This document shows positions 32,989 to 43,274 of a stretch of DNA of 64,000 nucleotides, one piece after another (position 1 is the stretch's first letter; each line of letters starts with the position of its first letter). The stretch spans positions 2,170,001 to 2,234,000 of the forward strand of contig CM073195.1 in the NCBI GenBank assembly GCA_037042915.1, given 5' to 3'. Source of the DNA: Auricularia sp. M13. Taxonomy: Eukaryota; Basidiomycota; Agaricomycetes; Auriculariales; Auriculariaceae. The notes under the pieces were generated by a model that was not told the DNA's origin, did no database searches, and saw only the letters and a program-made list of their open reading frames with translations. The translations under genes and the position numbers were made by a program.

Positions 32989-35568
32989 ATGGTCAGCGTG
33001 ACGATCCCAGCGCATACGACGGGCGCCGCGCCGCGTCCGCACATCCTCTACGAGCTGCACGTCGTCTCCGGCGGCGACGAGCACGTCGTCCTGCGGCGCT
33101 ACTCTGAGGTGCGTCACCACGCCACTCCTAATTTCATGTGGCTGACATCGCGCATTTGGGAAGTTCGTCGCGCTGCACGCCGCGTTGGGCGACGACTTCA
33201 GCCTTCCGCCGAAGCGCGTGCTCACGACGGTGTTCACGCCGTCCGCGTGGGCAGACGCCGCGCTCATCGAGGAGCGCAAGGCCGGGCTCTACTCCTATCT
33301 CGAGTCGGTGCTCGCCGTGCCCGAGTATGCGGGCAACGCCGCGCTGAAGGAGTTTCTCGAGGAGAGCGAGACGACGGGTGGCGCTTTTGACCCTGAGGAC
33401 GCCGTGCCGTCCACGCTGTCGCGCGCCGCTGCGCTCGAGCTGCTCGAGGAGGCTGCCAAGAATGATCAGGCGGATGCGCCGGAGGGCGAGGTCCAGGCGC
33501 AGGCTGTCCAGTTGCACGGCACGTACTACCCTGGTGCGTCCGTCCTCAACCCTTCCTCGTCCTGCGAAACTGATCTGACACGTGTAGATTGGGCGAGTGG
33601 AGGGCTGCCGCCGGAGAGCCTGTGGTTTGGCAAGTTCGACATCATCTACTTCGGTGCGTCACCGTTGTTCTCTTCCCGTGCACGCTGGCCACGTGCTCAA
33701 GCTGTCTGGGTGTGCAGCATTCGCAACGCCCAACTCATCGAGCACGATCTCGTGGGACTCGGGCGCGACGAGCCTGCTGAAGCGGCTCGTGTCGGCTGCG
33801 AAGAAAGCTGGCAAGGGCACGCGTGTCGTGCTCTCTGTAGGTGGCTGGGGCGGTTCCAAGTGGTTCAGGTGCGTCTGCAACCCTGTATACGTCATCCACT
33901 TTGCATCCCTTCTGAATCTGATCGCGGATCTCTTTCATATTCTGCGACCCCTCGTGCCACAGCCAAGCCTGCAGCACCGCCGCGAACAGGTCCAGGTTTG
34001 TCAACGCGCTCGTCGGCGCCGTCAACACCTACGGTCTCGCTGGTCCGTTCTCTCTGTTCCTCCCTCGCGTTGTTCCTGCATTCTCACCGACCAATGTTGA
34101 CGTTTAGGCATCGACATCGATTGGGTATGTATACGCTATATTCCTCAGCCCGCATTCCTTGAGCTTGAATTACACAGGAATATCCCAACTCTGCGGGAGC
34201 TGGCAATCCGCACAGCCCAAATGATGCCGCGAACCTACTCACCCTCGTCACCGCACTCCGGTCCGCGCTCGGTGCGTCCGATTCGCCCTTATTCTCACTC
34301 TGCAACCATTCCCGCTCGCCCTTGCCCATTTGCCCCGCTCGCACCTCCTGTTCATTTCCATTGTCACCCTCTGCTTCTGCCTCTTTGGTCACTGTGTGCG
34401 TTTGCTCATAGTCTCGCAGGGTCGTCCAAGATCATCTCCGCGGCGGTGCCGCATCTGCCCTGGCTGGGGTCCAACGGCAAGCCGCTGACGAACGTTGCGG
34501 CGTACGCGAAGCAGATGAGCTGGGTCAACATCATGTGCGTTGCTTTCTCGGCTTCCCTTTGCACGCGAACTCCTCGTTGACGCCAAGTCGAAGGAACTAC
34601 GACGTATGGGGTGCCTCGAGCTCTCCTGGACCTAATGCGCCCCTCGGTACGTCCCTCTTCCCCGTCCTTTCTATTCCCGTCCATCTGAGGCGAGATAAAG
34701 GCAATTTGTGCGGCACATCCAAGCAGCCGCAGGCCAACGCGCAAGCTGCGCTGAACCAGTGGACCAAAGCCGGTTTCCCGGCGAACAAGCTCTTCCTCGG
34801 GCTGCCGCTGTACGGGTACGTCAGCAAGAGCACGAAGACGGTGCTCCAGGGGAGCTTCGTGCTCCCTGACACCATCGGCGCGGCGAACCTCATCGTTCAG
34901 GAGGACGAGGATGGCAACTTTTTGAACGGCGCGCATCCGCGGGATGGGTACAAGAGCCCCGCCGACGCGGATAAGGTTCCAGAGGGCGCTGGTGAGAATA
35001 CGGAAGACGGAGCGGGTGAGGTGCCGAAGGAGGGAGAGGAGGACGACGAGGTTCACGCGCTTGCGAGCCTCACGGGCTGGTACAACCAGCAGATCCCGTT
35101 CGGCAAGATCGTCAGTGCCGGCGCGCTCAAGCGTAATGCGGATGGGAGCTATCCTGCCGCGGGCGGGTTTAGTCGCGGTGCGTTTTGTTTTCCTTTCGTG
35201 TTGGGAAGGAAGAGGCTGACACTCCCATTTTCTCGCGGACAGGATGGGATAAGTGCAGCATGACGCCGTTCTTGTATAACACTGCGCAGAATACGGTCGT
35301 CACTTACGATGGTGCGTTTCTCGTTCGCTTTCCGTGTCCCTGGTGCGATGTTGATATGGACGTGTGGTGTAGACCCGGAGAGTCTGGCAGAGAAGGCCAA
35401 GTGGGCGCGCAGCGTCAATATGGCGGGCACGTTTACGTGGTCGATTGATGAGGTGCGGCGTTCTCTTGCCCTCTGAATGCAGCGACTGACATTGAGTAGG
35501 ACCATGTGCACTACTTGACCGACGCCATCCGCACCGCCGGCGGCCGCGCGCCGCCGCCTTCGTCGTAA
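32989..35568 (+). CDS. PX-domain/GH18 chitinase-like fusion protein
   Basis: Thirteen exons with consistent phases: 32989-33108, 33164-33533, 33588-33653, 33718-33868, 33963-34042, 34108-34124 (17 nt), 34178-34271, 34420-34534, 34594-34646, 34701-35177, 35243-35311, 35373-35452, 35500-35568; 586 aa. Residues ~15-125 look like a phosphoinositide-binding PX domain (ILYELHVVSGGDEHVVLRRYSEF, PPKRV, LESVLAVPEY, LKEFLE). From ~165 on there is a GH18 barrel: YYPDWASG, FDIIYFAFA, RVVLSVGGWGGSKWF, GIDIDWEYPN, GLPLYGYV, MAGTFTWSIDED. The catalytic Glu is present. The first Asp of the DxxDxDxE motif is Ala (LAGIDIDWE), so activity may be changed. There is no signal peptide. With the PX domain, this points to an intracellular, membrane-associated protein rather than a secreted chitinase. 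Confidence 0.85.
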
Positions 35569-36087
35569 GCGACGACGCAACGCTGTCAGCTTGCAGCACT
35601 AGCGAGGGGCGAACGTCTGCGACAGTTACGTTTTCTCTCATCCCGTCGCACATCTCCATTGCCTTCTACATCCCTCGATCCGCCTCCCATTTCCGCTGTT
35701 CCATTCGGTTTCTGAGTCTCCCCTGATTCGTTTATGATTGATTGCTCTACGACAAGTCATGACGCGACGAGCACGAGCGCGCAATGTTTATACATCCCAC
35801 AGGCAGTCCCATTGCATATCTGAGAAACACGGCTTTCTGAATGTTTGAAGCTTAGATCGTTCCGTCGTGGTACTTTCATCCTAGATGAGGTACAAGAGTT
35901 CCATTTGCGACAGCTCTAGATGGTGGGAGGCATGATCTGGGCATTGCTCGGAGTGATATACGTCATGGTAAAAAGTTGTTCGTGTAGTACAGTATGTGCA
36001 TTACCAATTCAATCGCGTCTCAGTGGGGGGAAACGGTATTCACGTCATCATGATTCTGTGCGGCTTGCTACAACAGATACGAGCGTG
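35569..36087. other. Intergenic region between convergent genes
   Basis: 3' flanks of the PX-GH18 gene and of the Rho-like gene. No feature recognised. Confidence 0.5.
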
Positions 36088-36339
36088 CTATAACACGACG
36101 CACAATGGGTACGTGTGGCGCGTGGCGACTGCGCTCAGTGAGGCTATGGCGGCGCGCAGGAAGACGTCGTGCACGCCGGCGCCGGTCTTGGCGCTGCACT
36201 CGACGTAGGCGAGCGCGTGGGCTTCGGCTTCCGCGCACGAGACGGCGCGCGAGACGAGGTCGGACTTGCAGCCGACTAGGAGACGCGGGACGGTGGGAAG
36301 GTAGTGCATGAGTTCGGGGAGCCACTGTTGGTGGGTGTG

Positions 36340-36389
<50 letters not shown>

Positions 36390-36916
36390 CGTGAGAGTGG
36401 GAGTGAGAGTGAGCGTGGGAGTGGGGCTGACCTTTTCGCTGACGCTTGCGAACGAGGCGCGGTCGTCCAGCGCGAAGCAGAGCAGAAGCACGTCCGTCTG
36501 CGGGTAGCGCAGCGCGCGTTGCAAGTGGCGGCCGTCGGCCGCAGGCAGGTCCCACAGCGAGAGCTCGACCCGCCGCCCGTCCGGAAGCTGGATGTCGGCG
36601 ACGGACTCGGACTCGGATTCGGAGATTGTAGGGACCATGGTGAGTTCGATTTCCTGCCCATGCGCATGTACTGTAAGTTTGGCGGGGAGCGAGGAGGAGG
36701 AGGAGAAAGTACGCGACGACTCGGACTCGGAGACGTACTTCGGTGAATGTCCCGCGCCCGCGCGCAAAGACCTGCAGGAGCGTCGTCTTGCCGCACCCTC
36801 CGTCGCCCACTATTTGTTTTTGCACGGTGATCGATGAGCTTCAGCCATACAGCGTAGCATGTACCCGTCCACGCACCAATGACGAGCTTGCGGCGACCAG
36901 CGAGCGGCGCGGCCAT
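36088..36916 (-). CDS. Atypical Rho-family small GTPase
   Basis: Four exons: 36916-36877, 36809-36739, 36653-36432, 36324-36088; 189 aa, normal Rho length. G1 is [12 protein letters not shown]. The switch I threonine context is kept as MVPT but is followed by an unusual SESESES run before [18 protein letters not shown]. Switch II reads DLPAADG where Rho proteins have DTAGQED, so both the invariant Gly and the catalytic Gln are replaced by Ala. [42 protein letters not shown] (G4) and VECSAKTG (G5) are typical. It ends CVVL, a CAAX box predicted to receive geranylgeranyl. The second intron starts with GTACGT and I place its acceptor after GGGCAG; the other nearby acceptor shifts the frame. Expected to sit on membranes and signal to polarity or actin, with impaired GTP hydrolysis. 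Confidence 0.85.
36339..36425. repeat. GAGAGT-type microsatellite in an intron
   Basis: A near-uniform run of GAGAGT hexamers, imperfect toward its right end, fills most of the third intron (36325-36431) of the Rho-like gene. Confidence 0.9.
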
Positions 36917-39016
36917 CGTGAAATCGGGGAGTGGGGCGGGGGGAGTGGGGGCACTGCGAGCGCGGAGGATTCGATAAAGTCCAACTTGAATGCGGCGGGC
37001 GAATATAAGCTGGCGATGGCGATGGGCGGTGCCGAAGAATGATCATGAGGCTCTGGGCGGGGCCGGTGACACCCCTTGACTGCGGCAGCGCGCGCGCGCT
37101 GTGTTTGGGCGCGCCTGTTAGTGTATAGTAGGTCCTGTCATTTTTGTGTATGAGCTTGAGAGCCCACGAGCCCCGACCAGCCTCGGGAGCGGAACAACGC
37201 TTTGGCGATGAGTGAGTGGGTCTACTGTATACTCCGGGGGCCGTGCGAAGCGGTGGGCGAGAGAGCAGTGTTCGTGGGTGCCTGAGAGGATGTACTGTAG
37301 ATTCTACTTAGAATGGAAAGGAGTTGAAGAGCAACGGTGCACGTATGATCGCCGGCGGACTCGGGTGCAAGGCACATTGACAAGACCCAGTCACTGTAAG
37401 TTCGATCCCCAGACGGGCGAGCATGAGATAAAGCTCTTAGCAGACTGCATGGAGAAGACGCCGTGACGAACTGGCAAGTGGTGCGCGGGAATGCAAAGTC
37501 CGCGACGCGGAATTCAAGAGAGGACGGGAGAACTTGATCTTGATATCGATTGCGCATAGGCTTGTCGTGGATGAGCACATATTGAGAGTAAGTATAACGA
37601 GCAACGACCAATCTGTTGAGCTTGATGTGGCTCCGAGTCGTGCTGTTCTCGATGAGTCTACGCACGGAATATAATGGCATGAATGTATGTACCCTGCCTG
37701 AAGACCTAGGCTGTATGAAAATTCTGCGGGCGACTGACTGGATCAGGGCTATCCGATCAGCTGCCAGTGGGGAGCGTTAGCAGAACGAGCTCGATGGGTC
37801 CAGGGATCGTTGCGGAGAAAGCAGAGGTAACCCAGAACAGAAGTCCGAGTCGAAACAGCGATCATTGGCATTACTCTCCTCTCGTCGTCGGTCCAATGAG
37901 TGCGAATTGTGAACTGTGGACTGTCGAGGGTGTGAATGCGAGGCTCTCACTGGCAGGATAACAGGCTCCCGCCGGACAGACCATCATTCTCCAATCTCTG
38001 CGCCTGTGGTAAACGCGGCGATCGTACGGGTGCGGGGGAAGCGTGCTGTGTTGTGCGTAACGGTAGAGTCGGATGCACTTGCACCGTGACGAGCGATATC
38101 GGTGGGACAGTAGTACAGCAGGGCATTCGCAACAAAGCAAGATAAACGAACGAACGGGCACCTGATAGAAAGGGCGGGGTGGGATTAATATGGATGGAGG
38201 GGAGAGCCGGACTCCCGTGGCGCGGCGGAGAATGTTTGGCTGGGAGGTTGCTCAGGGAATCTGGAGATTGACAGTCGGCCTCCGATTCGCTGGCAGGTCT
38301 ATCATTGGACGACTCGCGCACTCGGGCTCTCCAGGTCCAGAGGGCACAGTGGCAGGCTTGCAGTAGAGTGAATGCGTAGCGGGTTCGAGTACGGCTGGCA
38401 ACTGCAGCATCCTAAGCCATTGCGTGCCGATGACAGGCGATTGTTGCAGGCCGGCGTGGGAAACGAAGACTTTGGGTAGCGTGCAGTAGGTAATCGGTGA
38501 GCCCATCGCGAAGCGAAGCCGGCGGGACGAGTTGCCCAGCAAGGCAAGCGGAGGGAAATGAAAAGGGGCCGGGCCGGGCCGGGATCGGCGTTGATCGGGG
38601 CTTGCTCTCGTCCATGTGGCCGACGACGACAACAGCAGCGCCCCTCCACTGACCGGCGCGGGCGGTCTTTTCGGATTGGCGCCGGCGCCACAGAGCGCGC
38701 AGATTGGCGTCGTGTTGCTATATGCAGCGCGGGACCAGTCCTGACGCGGGGGAATTCGTGCTTCTCGGGCACGCGTTTGCCACAGGTTCTCTCTGCGTCT
38801 GCGTCTGCGCGCCCGAGATGCGGGCTCGGCTGGATCGCCCGGCCCCGGCCCCGGTGACGACGACCATTGAATATTGAGCACGGGGCGTGTTTGGCGGCCG
38901 AGCGGAGGGCCGGCGGTGATTGGGACCTGCTCGCGAAGAAGCCGTCGAGCTCGTGCTCTCTGTCAGTGTTTACTCGAATATTTGCCACTCCGCCTGGACC
39001 TTGATTCGCACCATCG
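36917..39016. other. 2.1-kb intergenic region between divergent genes
   Basis: Promoters of the Rho-like gene (minus) and the F-box gene (plus) should lie here. Long minus frames near 38252-39912 are GC-rich shadows. No RNA gene, repeat or TATA box was convincing. Confidence 0.5.
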
Positions 39017-40384
39017 ATGGCGGCGACGGTGGCGGCGCTGCGGCTGCCGGCGGAGCTGTGGACGCTGATCCTGGAGGACGTCGTCGGCTGGTCGGCCCGG
39101 CGCATCGACGTGCCCGCGCTCGAAGAGGCGCGCGTGCGCAACGGCCGCCTGCTCCCGCTGACGCTCGTCTGCCGCGCCCTGCGCCCGCTCGCACAGGAGC
39201 TGCTCTTCCGCGAGCTTGCCACCGGCGCCCGCCGCGCCGCCCGCTGGACCCGCTCAGACCTCCAGCACGCCGCGCTGCTGCGCACTTTACAAGACCTCAC
39301 CGCCCGGGGCAGCCCGCTCCCCGCCCGCGTGCGCTGCCTGTACGTCGTCGTCGGCGTCGGCGGCACGGACCACGCGCAGCGGCTGCAGGGCGGCAAGGAC
39401 ATGGCGTTCGTCGGCCAGCTGCTCGCGCTGTGCCCCGCGCTGCGCTTCCTCGACGTCCTCCTCGCCGACCCGTACCCGCACGGCGACGCGCTGTCCATCC
39501 CGCCCGACGCGCTGCCCGCCGTCCGCGCCGTGCCGCTGCGCCAGCTGCTCGTGCGCATCGACGACGCGCTCCCGCGCGCGTGGACGCTGCCCGCGCCCTG
39601 GGCCGTGTTCGACTTCGTGCTGCAGGCGCTGGCAGAATGGCCCGCGCTGCACACGCTGCTGCTGCGCGTGCCCGCGCAGGCGGACGGCGCGCTCGGCGCG
39701 CCGCCCCCCGCGCCGTTCCCCGGCCTGAAGGAACTGCGCGTCGCCGGCGTGCCCCCGCGCGCGCTCATGCTGGCCGCCACGGGCCTCCAGACGCTCGTGC
39801 TCGTCGACCCCGCGCTCGCCGAGCACCCCGCCGACACGGTGTTCGGCGAGGCGCTCCATGTGCCCGCGGCGACGCGCGAGCTCGTCTTCCTCGCCGACTG
39901 CGGCGCGTACACCGCGCTCGACCTCTCCGCCGCGCACGGCCTGCGCGTCCTCAGCGTCGAGTGGGCCGAGTGCGCGGACGATACCGCCCTAGATAGACTC
40001 GTGCGCGTGCTGGACGAGGCGGAGTACCTCCCCGGCGGGCTGAGGCTGCATACGCTGCGCTTGCCGCTGGCTATGTGCGTCTTTGCGGATTTGGCGGACG
40101 CGTTGAGGACGGGGCTCGTTGCGCTGCGGAGGACCCTTGGGGAGGTCCTGCGCGTCGTGTTGGCGGAGGTGTCGTCTGGTGTTGGTGTGGGCGGATTGTT
40201 GGAGAGGCTGGGGAGCAGTCAGGATGAGATGCGTGCTACGATACGCGCGATTTTTGAGGGCGCTGAGGTCGAGTTTACGCGTGAGGTGCGTGAGGGAGTC
40301 ACAGTGTGATTGTATACTGATGCTCGTTTTGATTTGTAGCGGTTCGTCGATCCCGAGTGGAAGTCGCTCCCGCGCGTCAACTGA
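39017..40384 (+). CDS. F-box protein, GC-rich
   Basis: Two exons: 39017-40285 and 40340-40384. The 54-nt intron (GTGCGT...TTGTAG) replaces an alternative stop at 40307 and adds the ending RFVDPEWKSLPRVN. Total 437 aa. The N-terminal F-box is LRLPAELWTLILEDVV ... LLPLTLVCRALRPLAQELLFREL. The rest is a leucine-rich, LRR-like region (ALLRTLQDL, ALRFLDVLL, GLKELRVAG, GLRVLSVEW). F-box proteins bind Skp1 in SCF ubiquitin ligases and select substrates through the C-terminal part. The substrate is unknown. GC content is far higher than in neighbouring intergenic DNA, as also in the PX-GH18 and RTA1-like genes. Confidence 0.85.
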
Positions 40385-40679
40385 ACCCCACGCGCCCACC
40401 AACAAAGCAAAAACAACAGAATTTCCAACCCGCAAGGAATGGGCCACAGGCTTCACGATCCCCCTCAAAACTGCTCCCATCGCTTGTCATTCAGCGCTTC
40501 ATACATCTGCTTTCCGACCCGCTTTACCACTTGCACTTGTTGTGCACATCGTTATTTTTCGCTCGCCCGCCTCACCCCAGCTTTCGCGCCGTCACATGGA
40601 CATTTTCTTTTCCGCTCGCTCTGCTATCTCCCCGTCCACGTCCACGTCCACGTTTTCTGCTTCGCTCGCTCTACAAGTT
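40385..40679. other. 3' flank of the F-box gene
   Basis: Pyrimidine-rich, with a GTCCAC-type short repeat at 40633-40655 next to the minisatellite. Confidence 0.5.
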
Positions 40680-40820
40680 GTTGATATCTCTGCGCTGTGC
40701 CAGTCGATGTCTCTGCGCCGCCAGTTGATATCTCTGCGCTCTGCCAGTCGATATCGCTGCGCTCCGCCAGTTGATATCTCTGCGCTCTGCCATTCTTCGA
40801 TATATCTGCGCTCTGGAATC
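40680..40820. repeat. 23-bp minisatellite, about 6 units
   Basis: Units alternate between GTTGATATCTCTGCGCTCTG and GTCGATATCGCTGCGCTCCG types, each followed by CCA, so a 46-bp higher-order period is visible. It produces spurious frames on both strands. Confidence 0.85.
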
Positions 40821-41575
40821 TGGTGTACTTTCGTCGCCTCCTTGCTTGCTTGCTCTGAGATTCGCTCAATCGTTTATTGGTTGTCTATCATTCCGAATGT
40901 TCAGGTGACGCGCGGCAACTCAGACGGGTTTGAGGACCATACATCGTTCGAATCCGATGGATCTTCGCGCTGTGCACACCATTTCGACCAGCTCGTTGAT
41001 TCCCTTGCCAAGGCCGGATACTTGCATAGTATCACCACGACGTCGGAATGTGCCACACGACGTGGAATTAAAGATGGCAGGCGCGCGATTGAGAAAGTCT
41101 ACTGTGAAGGGGAGAAACCGGCGCGCTATCGCAGATGCACAGCAGTATGTGATGTGTTCGCTGTGCGAGTGGAGTTTTGTATGACTGGAAGGCGATATCG
41201 GGATCCTGCTCGTCATCGTCCATGATCAGGTACGCCCGAGGTCGCCGAGCACAGCCACGTCCGGAAGCCCGTTCGCGGAGGCAATCATTGACAGAATGAC
41301 TTTGAAGGGTGGCGTTGGCTTCGGTCTCAGCCACCCGTCTGCAAACTCAGCCTGTTACGCACAGCAAGGCCCTGAGCGAGCGAGGCGATGGGCGGCCTCG
41401 TCGGCGCGCTGTTCTGCGCTCTGATTGGCTGGCACGCGTGGTTCGGGCGCCGGATGCGCGGGGCGCTGGGGTTATATCCGTGCCGGCGCGTGCGGGCCAC
41501 CGTCATCAGCCCCTCGACCATCTGCCACCCGCGCTTTGTCATTCCTTTGCTCGCTTTCTGCTTCCTACTACTCTA

Positions 41576-43274
41576 ATGTCTTCAGCGCTCGTTGTATTAC
41601 TGTTGCCCGTCCTCGCCGACGCCGCGCGGCACGATGGCCTGCCGCCGCCGCCGGCGGACCCGTTCGCGGACCCCAAGCACGACTACACGAACCCGCTGCG
41701 CTACATCGCGAGCAACACGCTCACCAGCATCTCCCTCGCGCTCGTCCTCGCTGTGGGTATTGCACAGAGCGTGCTGCTGTGGCGCTACAAGACGCGCTTC
41801 ATGCTCGCCATGACCATCGGCTGCTACAGTGCGTCCTCCGCACTCACCATCTGCAATCAATGCTAACTCGTTGAACTTGCAGCATTCGCCATCGGCCTGG
41901 CGACGCGCTACGGGCTGCACAGCCAGCCGCGCAACCACGGGATCTACATCGCGCAGTACCTCTTCGTCGTGCTCTCCCCGTGCGCCTTCATCGCCGCCGA
42001 GTATGTCCTGCTCGGCCGCCTCGCGCACTGGCTCCGCGCCAGCGAGCACCTGCTCATCCGCCCCGAGCGCATCACCCGCGTCTTCGTCCTCAGCGACTTG
42101 TCGACCTTCCTCATCCAGGTCCGCCCCCCCTTGCGCCCTCCCCCTTCTCCCCTGTTTGCTCACCGCTCATCGATTGACAGGCAATAGGCGGCGGCATTAG
42201 CGCCGCTGCTAACACGCTCAAGATGAACAAAGTCGGCTCGCGCGTGCGTTCTCCTGTCTATACTTGACCCCTTGCTTGCATCGGCGTACTCATCCTTGCT
42301 GTTGCTTCTGTGCAGATTTTCCTCGTGGGCCTGATACTGCAGCTCGTCTCGTTCGCCATCTTCGTCGCCGTCTTTGCGCTCTTTTTGCACCGCCTGCGCA
42401 CGCGCGCGCCGGCGACGTGGGCCGCGAAGGGCTGGAAGGTCCTGCTGGGCGCGATGGGCGTGTCGTTCGTCGGCATCATGGTGCGTTGGGATTCTATACT
42501 CTGCATCACATCCTCCACCCGATCGTGCCATCGCATACCTCTACGCTGCTATTTCTCTCTCCAATATTCTTCGCCTGCGCCTGTTGTTTGCGTCGATGAG
42601 GTGTACTTTGCTGTGGTCTTCGATCCTGTCGATCGCAACGCCACATACCGGACCGTGGCCCTCACCTTCCATCTGCCGCGACTTCGCTCATTCAGAATTT
42701 CGCCGACGCCGCTTCACTGCCTTCTCTGTGATCCATCGTAGCGCCTGCGCCACAGTGCTCATCCATTATTTCGCCAACGCCGCTTCCGTCTCGCCGTCAC
42801 TGCCTGGGCTGTCATCCGCTGTCGCGCCTGCGCCACAGTGCCCGTCTACTCTTCCTTTCACTTCCGCACCCCATCTCCTCCTCACCCGCAATTCACATAC
42901 CTTTCTGCGCCCACCATCCACAAGCCTCTCTCCACTCCACTAACTACCCATCCTCACCGCTCTCATCCTCCCGCATCTCCGCTAATCCCACTTTCCCACC
43001 ATCCCCGCAGGTGCGCTCGGTCTACCGCGTGATCGAGCTGAGCGAGGGCTTCGCGGGCCACCTCGCGACGACGGAATGGTACTTCTACGCGCTCGACACC
43101 CTCCCGCTCTTCGTCGCCGTCGCCGTTTATGTCCCCTTCTGGCCGGGGAGGTATATTACGAGTCCTGATGCAAGGTTGGAGGGTGTGGAGGAGAAGGAGA
43201 AGGAGCTGGAGGAGAGGGGGAGGGGGAGGGGGAGGGAGGAGAGGAGTGAGGATAGTGAGGGGACGCGGGCGTAA
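41576..43274 (+). CDS. RTA1-like seven-helix membrane protein
   Basis: Five exons: 41576-41828, 41883-42118, 42181-42243, 42316-42480, 43011-43274; 326 aa with consistent phases. The N-terminus has a signal-like hydrophobic stretch (ALVVLLLPVLADAA) and a loop, followed by helices ISLALVLAVGIAQSVLLW, IAQYLFVVLSPCAFIAAEYVL, QAIGGGISAAANTLK, IFLVGLILQLVSFAIFVAVF and LLGAMGVSFVGIMVRS. The family signature VRSVYRVIELSEGF...EWYFYALD is clear. The C-terminus is Glu-rich and cytosolic. RTA1-like proteins are fungal lipid-translocating or stress-resistance membrane proteins at the plasma membrane. The last intron is 530 nt, about ten times the others, and contains an imperfect tandem duplication. Confidence 0.9.

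Noticed and set aside
36068-36916. Single 282-codon read-through of the Rho-like locus
   Set aside because: It reads through introns, including the hexamer microsatellite; the four-exon model restores a full GTPase.
38252-38881. 209-codon minus frame upstream of the F-box gene
   Set aside because: No domain, basic low-complexity start, and it lies in a probable promoter region.
38302-39912. 536-codon minus-strand frame
   Set aside because: It is a shadow of the GC-rich F-box gene at 39017; composition is low-complexity Ser/Arg/Ala and no domain appears.
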